DNA of 56,220 bases from Desulfobulbaceae bacterium (GTDB lineage: Bacteria > Desulfobacterota > Desulfobulbia > Desulfobulbales > Desulfobulbaceae): NCBI GenBank assembly GCA_023544645.1, contig JAMJFO010000019.1, positions 1 to 56,220 of the forward strand, written 5' to 3'. Position numbers and translations under genes: made by a program. The notes beneath the pieces are model-generated. The model was not told where the DNA came from. It saw nothing but the letters and a program-made list of their open reading frames with translations, and did no database searches. Shown one piece after another: positions 1 to 8,754 of the stretch; positions within the stretch are counted from its first letter, which is position 1; each line of letters begins with the position of its first letter.

Positions 1-1218
1 CCCCTGACCGCCGCTTATGCCCAGGGAAAATTCAAATTGCAAGAAGGCGCCGCCGGTGCAATCTGCCTGGACTGTCACGAAGGTCTGCAGGAAAAAATGA
101 AAAAACCGTTTGTCCACTCACCATTGGCGGATGGTGACTGTATCGGCTGCCATAACCCCCATACTTCGAACTTTGATATGCTGATGGCAGCCCCTGCCGA
201 CAGTATATGCTATACTTGCCACGACAGCGTAGTGCCTGAAGACGCGCGGAGTGTTCACCAGGTGGTGGTCGACGGTCAATGCACCTTGTGCCACGATCCG
301 CATGCCTCTGAAAATGAATTCAACCTGCTGAAAAAGGATAGTGAGCTGTGTTATGAATGCCATCAGGAGATGGCGGATAAAGTAGAAAAAAATAAGTATA
401 CCCATCCTCCGGTCAGGGAGGACTGCCTGGGCTGTCATAATGCCCATTCATCGGATAAAAACAACAGCCTGCTGACCGACAATTCGCCCACGCTCTGCCT
501 GCAGTGCCACGAGACGGATAAAGAGACCTTTAAAAGCCTGCACCGGGAGTACCCGGTGGAAAAGGCAGACTGCACTTCCTGCCATGATCCACATGGCTCC
601 AACACCGCGGCCATGCTCTACGACAACGTCCATGAGCCGGTCGCCAAGCGAAACTGCGAGCAGTGTCATGTGGCGCCAAATTCGGCAGAGCCTTTTTCCC
701 TGAAAGCCGCAGGGCATGAAACCTGCATGGCGTGTCATTATGAGATGATCACCGATGCCCTGAACCAGACCAATTTACACTGGCCCCTGATTGACGGCAA
801 GAGCTGCATGAACTGTCACAGCCCGCATGCCTCAACAGAGAAGAATCTGATCAGCCAGCCCATGCTGGAGATGTGCGGCAAGTGCCATGCCGACACGATT
901 GCACGGCAGGAAAGATCCGCAACTCCCCATCCCCCCATCGCGGAAGGAGAGTGCGGCGAGTGCCATTCTCCCCACAGCTCCGATTACCAGTTCCTGCGGA
1001 AAGAGGAGTCGGTTATCGAACTGTGTGCGGATTGCCATGAATGGCAGACCCATACCACCCACCCCATCGGGGAAGACTATGTTGATCCGAGAAACCCGAA
1101 CCTTACCCTGCAGTGCGCGAGCTGTCACAGGACGCACGGCACCGAGTACAAGCAATTTCTCTATTTCTCAACAGCCAACGAGTTATGCGTTCAATGTCAT
1201 GCCCGTTTCCGGAGGTAA
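1..1218 (+). CDS. Multihaem c-type cytochrome (16 CXXCH), 5' end outside window
   Basis: Periplasmic or extracellular electron-transfer protein of the doubled-CXXCH cytochrome class. The visible 406 codons hold 16 CXXCH haem-attachment motifs (for example CLDCH, CIGCH, CYTCH, CVQCH), many followed by xPH/xAH as in doubled-CXXCH domains. The reading frame is open back to base 1 and no signal peptide is visible. A TTG at 37 is a possible but unlikely start, so the gene most likely begins upstream. It ends at 1218, with a GGAGG ribosome-binding site for the next gene at 1211-1215 overlapping its last codons, so the two genes are translationally close. The pairing with a secreted beta-propeller protein suggests an exported redox complex (inference). 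The class assignment is secure; the redox partner is unknown. Confidence 0.93.
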   Translation, partial: PLTAAYAQGKFKLQEGAAGAICLDCHEGLQEKMKKPFVHSPLADGDCIGCHNPHTSNFDMLMAAPADSICYTCHDSVVPEDARSVHQVVVDGQCTLCHDPHASENEFNLLKKDSELCYECHQEMADKVEKNKYTHPPVREDCLGCHNAHSSDKNNSLLTDNSPTLCLQCHETDKETFKSLHREYPVEKADCTSCHDPHGSNTAAMLYDNVHEPVAKRNCEQCHVAPNSAEPFSLKAAGHETCMACHYEMITDALNQTNLHWPLIDGKSCMNCHSPHASTEKNLISQPMLEMCGKCHADTIARQERSATPHPPIAEGECGECHSPHSSDYQFLRKEESVIELCADCHEWQTHTTHPIGEDYVDPRNPNLTLQCASCHRTHGTEYKQFLYFSTANELCVQCHARFRR

Positions 1219-1222
1219 TATA

Positions 1223-2113
1223 ATGCGAATATCACTCCTCACCATATTGATTATATTTTTATTCAGCGCAACGTCCTTTGCCGCGAGTCCGGTAAGAATA
1301 AAATTCGTGCAGTCGGTCTATGACGATGGCAAAGAAACCGGTCTGAAACATCCAGAAGGAGCGGCATGCGGTGCTGATTATTTTATTGTTGCTGATACTG
1401 GAAACAACAGGCTGGTAAAATATACGCTTTCAGACAGGGTCGCGAAAGCGGTAGAACCTGAAATGCCGATTATTACTCCGATTGCTGTCCAGGTGAACAC
1501 CAGGGGTGAAATCTATGCCCTGGACAGCCGGGACAGGCGTATTGCGATGTTCAATGCCAATGGAACGGAAAAGGGATATCTTTCCCCCAAGGGTTCTCCG
1601 GTGGCACGGAAAATGATACCGCGAAATTTCAAGATCGACCGCAACGATAAAATTTACATTCTCGACCTTTCCGATGACTTGGTTCTGATTCTCGATCCTG
1701 ATGGCAACTACCTCAGACATATCCCCTTGCCCGAGCAGGCTGGTTCCTTTTCCGATCTTGCCGTGGACAGCCGGGGAACTGTTTTTGTGGTCGTCAGTAC
1801 GAAAGTTGCCGTGTATTCGGCTGCGCCTGACGCTGATACTTTTTCCCTGCTGTCCCAGGGAATACGTGAGTACGCAAACTTTCCGACAAGCATAGCCCTC
1901 GACAAAAGCGGCATAATTTACCTGGTGGACAAACACGGCGGCAGCCTCATCATGTTGAACCCGGACGGTTCTTTTCTGGGACATAAATTCGGCTACGGCT
2001 GGAAAGAATCCCAGTTTTATTATCCTACCGACTTATGCATCAGCGAAAGTGGCAATTTTATAATTGCCGACCGCGGCAACAGCCGCATTCAGATATTTGC
2101 ATCGGAAGAATGA
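1223..2113 (+). CDS. Secreted NHL-repeat beta-propeller protein
   Basis: A 296-residue protein starting at ATG 1223, 7 bases after a strong GGAGG site. The frame is open further upstream, but that part only shadows the cytochrome gene. Residues 1-22 form a Sec signal peptide (MRISLLTILIIFLFSATSFA). The rest holds NHL-type blades: repeated G-x-x-F/I-V-A-D-x-G/N-N-R segments such as YFIVADTGNNRLVKY near residue 55, YALDSRDRRIAMF and FIIADRGNSRIQIF at the C terminus. NHL propellers are usually ligand- or protein-binding scaffolds, and no catalytic residues were recognised. It lies 4 bases after the 16-haem cytochrome, so it is probably co-transcribed and may be its structural partner (inference). 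Confidence 0.88.
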   Translation: MRISLLTILIIFLFSATSFAASPVRIKFVQSVYDDGKETGLKHPEGAACGADYFIVADTGNNRLVKYTLSDRVAKAVEPEMPIITPIAVQVNTRGEIYALDSRDRRIAMFNANGTEKGYLSPKGSPVARKMIPRNFKIDRNDKIYILDLSDDLVLILDPDGNYLRHIPLPEQAGSFSDLAVDSRGTVFVVVSTKVAVYSAAPDADTFSLLSQGIREYANFPTSIALDKSGIIYLVDKHGGSLIMLNPDGSFLGHKFGYGWKESQFYYPTDLCISESGNFIIADRGNSRIQIFASEE

Positions 2114-2116
2114 AAT

Positions 2117-2160
2117 CAGGCTGAAGGCGCTATCAGGCTGTAGGGGTTCAGGCTGAAGGC
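2117..2160. repeat. Short direct repeats after the NHL gene
   Basis: CAGGCTGAAGGC occurs at 2117-2128 and 2149-2160, with a partial copy (TCAGGCTG) at 2133-2140, giving a period of about 16 bases. It lies just past the stop codon of the NHL gene. Nothing else was seen in 2114-2353; no clear hairpin terminator was found. Confidence 0.5.
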
Positions 2161-2353
2161 TGTTAGGTTCAAGACTGGAGGACAATAGGTTGAAAGTATG
2201 AGTTCGGAGTTGTGAATTTCGATCATGTCCAGGTACAAAGGCAAGGCCCCTGTTGCTTCCGGCCACGCAGGCGCACTGGAGCAGCTTGCAAAAAATCAAA
2301 AACATTACCGGCAGGCAAGGTGCTTTGTTCCAGCTACGCTGGAGTAATTGCTG

Positions 2354-2947
2354 TTACCCCTGTGGGAGATTGAAAAGTTCCCGGGTAATGCGGTCAGGCT
2401 CCCCCTTGCATGCCAGGGCATCAATTTCGAAATTTCCCGTCATGCTGTATATTTTCAAAAAGCCGGCTTTTTGCAGTGCTTTCAAAAGCGATTTTTGGGT
2501 AAAACCGGTTTTATGGGCAAAAAAATCCTGGCCGCTTTGCTCAATCTCGATGCTATAACCATACAATACATCGAGAACCATAATCGACCCGGCAGGTGAT
2601 TGGTAAAGTACGTCATCGATATCCAGATCCCGCTGAATTGCGACTCGCATCACTTCATGGATGTCTGGTACCCGTATTTGGGCAAACCCGCCATCCTTGA
2701 GAACATGTAAAAAACCAGCCAGGACCCTTTTCACTTCGTGCCGGTAGTAGTGCTCAAGGTTATGCGAACAATAAACCGCGTCAAACTGTCCGGCGTCAAG
2801 TTCTGCAAGATTACGTGCATCACAAACAATATCCGGCGAGCCTTTCGGGTCGATATCGAGTAATACATGCTCGAACTCCGCATACTGAGGCGGCAGTGAA
2901 ATTGTTTTACTATTCCCTCCGACGTTTAAAACCTTTTTCATGTGCAT
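2354..2947 (-). CDS. Class I SAM-dependent methyltransferase
   Basis: A 197-residue small methyltransferase. An N-terminal VLNVGGNSKTISLP segment stands at the motif I (SAM-binding) position. LLDIDPKGSPDIVCDARNL carries the acidic ribose-binding and motif II region, and FDAVYCSHNLEHYYRHE is the typical Methyltransf_11 'SHxLEH' motif, followed by LKDGGFAQIRVPD. The substrate is not evident. It is the last gene in the direction of transcription of the TPR-enzyme island, 57 bases after the TPR-glycosyltransferase, so it may act on the same target (inference). The motif I glycine pattern is slightly unusual (NVGGNS instead of DxGxGxG), but the later motifs are clear. The start is ATG 2947; an in-frame ATG two codons later is equally possible. 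Confidence 0.8.
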   Translation of the reverse strand: MHMKKVLNVGGNSKTISLPPQYAEFEHVLLDIDPKGSPDIVCDARNLAELDAGQFDAVYCSHNLEHYYRHEVKRVLAGFLHVLKDGGFAQIRVPDIHEVMRVAIQRDLDIDDVLYQSPAGSIMVLDVLYGYSIEIEQSGQDFFAHKTGFTQKSLLKALQKAGFLKIYSMTGNFEIDALACKGEPDRITRELFNLPQG

Positions 2948-3004
2948 TCCTTCCTGTTATCTGAAATGAAATTTTTTTCAGCCTGACCAGCATATGAACA
3001 TGTT

Positions 3005-5068
3005 TCATCGTTTTTCCTCTAAACTTCTCCACATTCCCCACAGTGCCGCTTCGAAATTCCGAGCAAACCGGGTGCTGTCGCATAAGGGTGAGGCCAGCAA
3101 CTGCTCTCGTAATCCGGCCCGAAGGCGGGCCAGTTTTTCCAGGTCAGCCGCATGGGTAAGGGCTTTCCCCACATAATCCGCATCATTTTCTGCAATCCAG
3201 TCAGCCAGGCTTGCACAGGTAAGCATGCCCGCACCCTGACGGGCAACCATCGTATTTCCAGCAAGAGTCAGGGTAGGCACCCCCATCCATAACGCTTCAC
3301 AGGTAGTTGTCCCCCCGGTAAAGGGAAATGTATCAAGAATAATATCAATATCGGCATGGGCTGCCAGATATTCCACCCGTGGGACGGATTGTTCCAGAAT
3401 TACCCGTTCAGGGGCAATGTTGTTTTGCGTCAAACGCTGTAGCAACTGCTCCCGGACAGTCGGGGAGGAAAGCTGCCGGTTCTGCAGCCGCAGCCTCGCC
3501 TGCGGCATTTCCTGAAAAATCCGTCCCCATGCTGACAACACTTGATCATTTATCTTGGATAAACTCTGGAAGCTCCCGAAAATGACGTAACCGTTTCGCA
3601 ATGCCGGTAATGGGGATAACATCAAATCTGCACTCACCGCTGGCGGAGAGAAGCAAAACCTTGTTTCAGGGAGGTACCATACCTTCTCAGTAAATTGCGC
3701 CTGGTGCAACTCCGGAACGGATATTGGGTCAGTTAACAGATAATCTATTTCGGCCATGCCGGTGGAGGAGAAATACCCCAGCCAGGCAACCTGGACCGGC
3801 GCCGGCTTCCAGGCGAAAACCGGCAAACGGTTGTGCCTGGTGTGTCCGGCAAGATCGAACAGGATATGCACGCCGTGGTCATGGATCAGCCCGGCGGCGG
3901 CTTCGTCGTCTAAATCCGTCAAGGGTTTCCAGGAAGCAAAGCGAGGACGGATGCGGGCGGTAAGTTCATCCTCATGGTTTTGGGTCGGATAGGCAACCAG
4001 TTCGATCTGCGATGAGTCAATGTTTGCCAGCAGATTTTCCAGGAAATATCCTACCGGGTGGTTCCGCAGATCGCCTGACACCATGCCAATCCGAAGGCGC
4101 CCAGGTTTGGTGGAACAGGTCCAGTCTGCAAAACGTTTACTGACCTTTTTTGCAGCATTTCTCCCAAAGCGACGGGCTTCATTGAGGTATTCGACAATAG
4201 ACAGGCGAGGAAGATAATTCAGGCACATCAGAAGGTTGCTGTGCGTCTCGGGATAACCCGGTTTCAAGACAATCGCCCGGCGAAAGCAGGCAACCGCCTC
4301 TTCCAGCCGGCCTTGTTCCCTGAGGATAATCCCCAGATTATTGAGGGCTTCGGCAAGGTCCGGTTTCAATGTAAGGGCCTGGCGGTAGCAGGCAGCCGCC
4401 TCGTCCGGATAACCCTGTTCGTTGAGGATGATCCCCAGGTTGTAGTGTGCTTCGGCATAATCAGGCTTTGCGGTGAGCACCTGGCGGAAGCATGCTGCCG
4501 CCTTCTCCAGCCTGCCCAGATCCTTCAAAGTAATTCCCAGATTGAAGTGCACCTGCACAGAATCGGGTTTCAAGTCGAGCGCCTGCTGGTAGCAGGCAAC
4601 TGCCTCGTTCAGCCTGCCCATATCATAAAGGGCAATCCCCAGGTTGTTGTGCGCTTCGGCATAATCAGGGCTCAATTCAAGCACCCGGCGGAAACTTCCA
4701 GCCGCCTCGTCCAGCCTGTTCTGCTCGAAGAGGATCTTTCCCATATTGAAATGTGCCTGGACGTAATCGGGTCTGACGCGAACTGCCCTGCCGATCAGGT
4801 CAACACCGATCCCGCTCTGCCCGCTTTGATGCGCAAGCAGGCCCAAAAAATGTAACGCTTCCGGGTGATTTGGTTCAGTTTGGAGTATCTGTCTGTACAG
4901 GGCTTCCGCCTCGGGCAGGCGTCCAACTCTATGAAAGGCCAATGCCTGTTGCATTGCCCTTTGGTGTAAGGATATTTCCTGCTGCCCAGTCGCCTTTTTG
5001 CTTTTCTTTGGCTTAACTGATTTATGTTTGAGTTTTTTATTTTTTTTAGCCATTACAAGAGCGTTCAT
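3005..5068 (-). CDS. TPR protein with O-GlcNAc-transferase-like (GT41/SPINDLY) domain
   Basis: A 687-residue protein. A lysine-rich leader (about residues 6-27) is followed by about eight TPR units (about 30-290; repeats such as YAEAHNNLGIALYDMGRLNEA). The C-terminal GT41 domain starts near 320 (LRIGMVSGDLRNHPVGYFL). GT41 marks are visible: NHP after the first strand, DLAGHTRHNRL (the position of a catalytic-site histidine in OGT), SLSKIN with the UDP-contact lysine, and LDTFPFTGGTTTCEALWMG. The family transfers GlcNAc or fucose from nucleotide sugars to Ser/Thr of proteins bound by the TPR arm; the sugar and target here are unknown. The first ATG (5068) is used; the ATG five codons later, MAKKNKKLK, is at least as likely. 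It belongs to a minus-strand series of TPR enzymes, separated from the next upstream member by repeats and an IS stub. Confidence 0.9.
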   Translation of the reverse strand: MNALVMAKKNKKLKHKSVKPKKSKKATGQQEISLHQRAMQQALAFHRVGRLPEAEALYRQILQTEPNHPEALHFLGLLAHQSGQSGIGVDLIGRAVRVRPDYVQAHFNMGKILFEQNRLDEAAGSFRRVLELSPDYAEAHNNLGIALYDMGRLNEAVACYQQALDLKPDSVQVHFNLGITLKDLGRLEKAAACFRQVLTAKPDYAEAHYNLGIILNEQGYPDEAAACYRQALTLKPDLAEALNNLGIILREQGRLEEAVACFRRAIVLKPGYPETHSNLLMCLNYLPRLSIVEYLNEARRFGRNAAKKVSKRFADWTCSTKPGRLRIGMVSGDLRNHPVGYFLENLLANIDSSQIELVAYPTQNHEDELTARIRPRFASWKPLTDLDDEAAAGLIHDHGVHILFDLAGHTRHNRLPVFAWKPAPVQVAWLGYFSSTGMAEIDYLLTDPISVPELHQAQFTEKVWYLPETRFCFSPPAVSADLMLSPLPALRNGYVIFGSFQSLSKINDQVLSAWGRIFQEMPQARLRLQNRQLSSPTVREQLLQRLTQNNIAPERVILEQSVPRVEYLAAHADIDIILDTFPFTGGTTTCEALWMGVPTLTLAGNTMVARQGAGMLTCASLADWIAENDADYVGKALTHAADLEKLARLRAGLREQLLASPLCDSTRFARNFEAALWGMWRSLEEKR

Positions 5069-5173
5069 GAAATAATTTGATGAGCATCATTCCTCAACCA
5101 TTTTGTTTTGTGGTTACCAACAACCCTCAGCTTCAAAATTTCCATGGTTTGTATCCGACGGATTTGGGTGTTT

Positions 5174-5264
5174 CTGTCATTTCGACCGCAGGGAGAAATC
5201 TTGATCCGTTGAGGGAAAGATCTCTCACATACGTTTATGCCCTTAAGGGTATTCGAGATGACAG
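5174..5264. repeat. MITE-like inverted-repeat element, copy 1
   Basis: Begins CTGTCATTTCGA (5174-5185) and ends TCGAGATGACAG (5253-5264), which is the same 12 bases inverted with one mismatch. Inside are GAGAAATC and GATCTCTC arms, so the whole could fold. About 53 bases separate it from copy 2, in the same orientation. It has no coding capacity. Confidence 0.7.
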
Positions 5265-5316
5265 TGGCCATTGTCACCTGTGCTTTGAAGTAATGTCTAT
5301 TTTTGCCTCCGGCTTC

Positions 5317-5409
5317 CTGTCATTTCGACCGCGCAGAGAAATATCTTGATGCACAGAGAAAAAGATTTCTCACAGGATTTTATACTCATTAGGGTGTTCG
5401 AAATGACAG
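5317..5409. repeat. MITE-like inverted-repeat element, copy 2
   Basis: Begins CTGTCATTTCGA (5317-5328) and ends TCGAAATGACAG (5398-5409), a perfect 12-base terminal inverted repeat. It is about 93 bases long, like copy 1, and shares the internal GAGAAATA/GATTTCTC arms. It directly abuts the transposase stub that follows. Confidence 0.75.
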
Positions 5410-5429
5410 CGTTTTTCCAGGCGCTGGCA

Positions 5430-5597
5430 ATATACAAGCTGCACTGCCAGACGGTGGAGCCGGTGTTTGGGCAAATCAAATCGATCATCAACTTTCGGCA
5501 ATTCCTCCGGCAAGGGTTAAAGGATGAGCAGAATGAGTGGTCATTGATCTGTTTCTGTTCCAACTTGCTCAAACCGCACCGGGCAACATTCGGATAA
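5430..5597 (+). pseudogene. C-terminal stub of an IS1182-type DDE transposase
   Basis: The last about 55 codons of a transposase: YKLHCQTVEPVFGQIK, then INFRQFLRQGLKDEQNEWSL and a terminal NLLK segment, ending TAA at 5597. The order VEPVFGQIK, FRxFLxRGL and EWSLxCxxxNLLK is the conserved C terminus of IS1182/IS4-like transposases, including the region with the catalytic glutamate (VEPVFG). The N-terminal two-thirds are missing; the copy-2 repeat lies immediately upstream. It is a dead remnant inside the TPR-enzyme island, and nothing else was seen in 5598-5741. Confidence 0.7.
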
Positions 5598-5741
5598 AAT
5601 CAGCAAAAACAACAAGATAGAACAAAACAAGGAAAAATGCCTGATATCATTGAATCCTTCGCGCATCAACAAAGGGCAGCAGCCCACTCGAAAGTACCCC
5701 CGAGGTGGGTTTCCGCGGGAGGGGCAAACACTACCCACAGT

Positions 5742-8429
5742 TCATCCGCCATCTCCCTCACTATCGGCTGAGTAGGCGAACCCCTGTGCCTGAATAGAAT
5801 CGATAAGCATACATTTCCTGGCCCGGCCCCTGGAGCGGTCCTCAATCCAATTGGTTAACCTGTCTAAATTGTGTTTCACTGTCTTATCAGGGAAGGCTTG
5901 ACAAGCTTTTTCCAAATAATGAAGAGCTTTATCTATCTGGTTTCGGGCGAGGCAAATACATGCATGCTGGTTAAGCAGCATATTGTTGATCGGGAAGCCT
6001 AAATCTTCGGCGCGGTATAATGCTGCCGCAGCTTTATCCAATTGACCATGACGAAAATATGCATTTGCAAGTTCTACATGAACAATGGGCAATTCCGGCA
6101 AATGGGCCAGAACAGTTTCCCGTTCCTCTATTGTATATTCAAAGCCATAAATATTTCCAATGCCGCAAAGTACATAATGAAAAACAGTTTCAAAATCTTT
6201 ATCGCGCCCTTTTACTACAGATAGTTCATAACAATCGTTTCTGAATAATATATCCGCAGTCAACCCCTGGTTTCTGCAAACATGCTCCCAGTCTTCCGTT
6301 CCCGGCAGAAATTGCAGTGGAGTGAGGTCGTAGCTGTTGGGCCGGCCGGACCGGATCAGGTCAATGCTCTGGTTTATTGAATCCGGGGTTTCACCCCGAT
6401 TACCGAGTATCATGAAGTAATGAATATGCATGCCATACTTTCTGGCAGCACGTGTCAACTGCAGGACCATTGCCGGAGTAGTTTTTTTATGCATCATATC
6501 CAGTATTTCCTGCGATCCTGATTCCACCCCGATGAATATTGTCTGGCAGCCTGCCAGCCTCATTTTGCGCAGCATTCCATCATCCAAAGCATCTGCACGG
6601 GTGTGGCAGTCCCAAAGGAAGTTCATTTTATTATCAATGATCGCGTCGCATATCTTCACTGCCCGTTTTTGATGCGCGGTAAACGTATCATCTGCTACCA
6701 TAAGGTATGGCACCGGCAGCCGGGCCAATGCTTTCTCGATAGTGCTCAGGCAATATTCAGGAGAATAAAAACGCAGCCTCTTTCGCCACAAAACGGGATT
6801 AGCGCAAAACGTGCACTTGGACGGGCAGCCACGCGAAGTCATAACAAAAGCACTACTATAATAGTCAAAGGGCGATACCAGCGTGTCAAGGTCATTGACA
6901 AAGGGGCGACATGGTCCGATTGTGACATCTTCATCCTTTCGCCAGGCCGTACCCGGTATTCCAATGGCGGGCCGGTTGGAACCTACATGTTCCAGCAGCT
7001 CCATGAAAGTCTCTTCGCCTTCCCCGATAACCACGGTGTCGATTTCACGGTAGTATCGTAATGTTTCAAGGGGCAGAATTGTCGCGAAAGGACCGCCGAC
7101 GGTAATATGGGCTTTTGGATGATGTTTCCTGATGGCCGCACAAACCGCGCCTGTACCCCGCCGGTTGGAATCGTAAGCGGAAATTCCATACACGTCGGCT
7201 TTGGTTGCACCAATCAGTGAAACTACATCTATCCAGGGAGCATCAGAGAGGTTGTATACGCTTACCGTATGCCCTCCATTTTCTGCCTGAGCAGCGATGG
7301 ACAGTAAACCTTGCGAGATAGTTTTACGCTCTTCGGTAACGTCGAGAGATCCGAAAGTGCTGGCGGGCGGACCAAACGGCATACCCCTTTGTATATCCAG
7401 GTCAGCAGATGGTATTTGCCAGGGAGGGGGATAAATGAAAACAATGCGCAGTTTTTTTGCCGCACTTTGAGCTGCATTACCAGAAGAATCATTTTCAGAA
7501 GACGATGCAAGGGGAGCGGAAGGTATTACATACTTTTTCTCAAGCAGCTCTGCATACGACGACTCCAGAGGCAACTTTATTCTGTGCTTCAGGGATTGGA
7601 CCTGCTCTTCGGTAAAGTCGGCTGCAGGATACTTGGGCCCGCGTACCAGATCGGAATCTATCAGTAAGGGATGAGTCACCCGTTTCAATGCTTCCTGCCA
7701 ATCCTTATATTTGAGTGACAGTTTCCAGTTTGCCAGCGCCTCATTCAAATAACCACGTTCTTTAAAAATGTTGCCCAGGTTCTCGTATGCTTCTGCATAT
7801 TGTGGCCTGATTTCCAGGGCGCGGCGATAACAGTTTTCCGCTTCATCCAGACGGCCGAGCATTTGCAATGCATGACCAAGGTTATAGTGTGCCGCAGCTA
7901 CATTCGGATTGAGATCTATGGCCCGGCGGAAACTTGCTTCCGCTTCATCCAGACGACCCTGCGCCTGGAAAATATTACCAAGATTGTTATGGGCGATGAC
8001 ATCATCAGGCCTATATTTCAATGCAAGGCGGCAATGGTTTTCCGCCTTTTCATAACTGGCCATCTCAGAGTAAATCAGGCCCAGATTACTGTGCAGCACC
8101 GGATCTTCCGGTAACAGGCTTACTGCTTTCAGCAGAGAGTCTAACGCTTCTTCTTTTCGTCCCTGCAACAGGACAGCAGTGCCCAGTATCTTCCAGGCAA
8201 AACCAGAGTCAGGGAAACGCTCTGTAATTTTCCGCGCACGAGTTGCTGCGTCCGCGTAGCACCCCTGTTGCATCAATATCACCAACTGCTGAATCCTTTC
8301 AGGAGATGGCTCTGCAGGCGGGTGGGCAGCCATTGACCCGGGCAGATTTGCGGATTGCCCATGATTGTTCCCGGCCCCTTGTTGCGTTCGGGCTGTTGAT
8401 GATTTTCTTTGTAATGATTTTTTTTTCAA
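5742..8429 (-). CDS. TPR / B12-binding / radical SAM protein with C-terminal TPR
   Basis: An 895-residue protein if started at TTG 8429 (MKKKSLQRKSS), which has AAGAGGT 5 bases upstream and restores the lysine-rich leader seen in the neighbouring TPR enzymes. The frame extends to an ATG at 8549 (935 aa), but those 40 residues look non-coding. Order: leader; TPR units about 45-235; cobalamin-binding Rossmann domain about 330-470 (ISAYDSNRRGTGAV, ITVGGPFAT, IGEGEETF); radical SAM core from about 510 with the cluster motif RGCPSKCTFCANP (CxxxCxxC); then more TPR-like helices about 780-870. B12-dependent radical SAM enzymes typically methylate unreactive carbon or phosphorus; the substrate here is unknown. 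Placement between two TPR-glycosyltransferases suggests a shared protein or glycan target (inference). Confidence 0.88.
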   Translation of the reverse strand: MKKKSLQRKSSTARTQQGAGNNHGQSANLPGSMAAHPPAEPSPERIQQLVILMQQGCYADAATRARKITERFPDSGFAWKILGTAVLLQGRKEEALDSLLKAVSLLPEDPVLHSNLGLIYSEMASYEKAENHCRLALKYRPDDVIAHNNLGNIFQAQGRLDEAEASFRRAIDLNPNVAAAHYNLGHALQMLGRLDEAENCYRRALEIRPQYAEAYENLGNIFKERGYLNEALANWKLSLKYKDWQEALKRVTHPLLIDSDLVRGPKYPAADFTEEQVQSLKHRIKLPLESSYAELLEKKYVIPSAPLASSSENDSSGNAAQSAAKKLRIVFIYPPPWQIPSADLDIQRGMPFGPPASTFGSLDVTEERKTISQGLLSIAAQAENGGHTVSVYNLSDAPWIDVVSLIGATKADVYGISAYDSNRRGTGAVCAAIRKHHPKAHITVGGPFATILPLETLRYYREIDTVVIGEGEETFMELLEHVGSNRPAIGIPGTAWRKDEDVTIGPCRPFVNDLDTLVSPFDYYSSAFVMTSRGCPSKCTFCANPVLWRKRLRFYSPEYCLSTIEKALARLPVPYLMVADDTFTAHQKRAVKICDAIIDNKMNFLWDCHTRADALDDGMLRKMRLAGCQTIFIGVESGSQEILDMMHKKTTPAMVLQLTRAARKYGMHIHYFMILGNRGETPDSINQSIDLIRSGRPNSYDLTPLQFLPGTEDWEHVCRNQGLTADILFRNDCYELSVVKGRDKDFETVFHYVLCGIGNIYGFEYTIEERETVLAHLPELPIVHVELANAYFRHGQLDKAAAALYRAEDLGFPINNMLLNQHACICLARNQIDKALHYLEKACQAFPDKTVKHNLDRLTNWIEDRSRGRARKCMLIDSIQAQGFAYSADSEGDGG

Positions 8430-8754
8430 AGTCTTACCTCTTATGCCGGCATGGATAAAGTTGTTTATCCCGGTTCCCCAGCAGAATCTGTGGATAATCT
8501 TTGGTTCCGGTAAATCACCAGACGTACCATACAGGGCGAATTTCAACACCTCAGAGCCCGGTGAAAAACTATGGTAAAATTATCAGCTTATTTCATTGTA
8601 TCTACGTAATTATATTTAAACAACCAATATCAACACTCGTGCTCACAGCAATCTTTCAGCGTCCTGTTGATTCCCGTGATTGCTGCTGTTTCCTAAACAA
8701 TTTATACCCTTCCCTGACAGCCTGCCTCCTCAAATTAATGATAAAAAAACCAAT

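Noticed and set aside
4240-4850. DNA repeats of about 102-base period, also at 7700-8330 and 11700-12270
   Set aside because: These are TPR codons (34 residues each) inside genes, not a CRISPR array or minisatellite.
4241-4855. 204-codon plus-strand ORF inside the TPR region
   Set aside because: It is the antisense shadow of the TPR repeats of the gene at 3005-5068; no start site or similarity.
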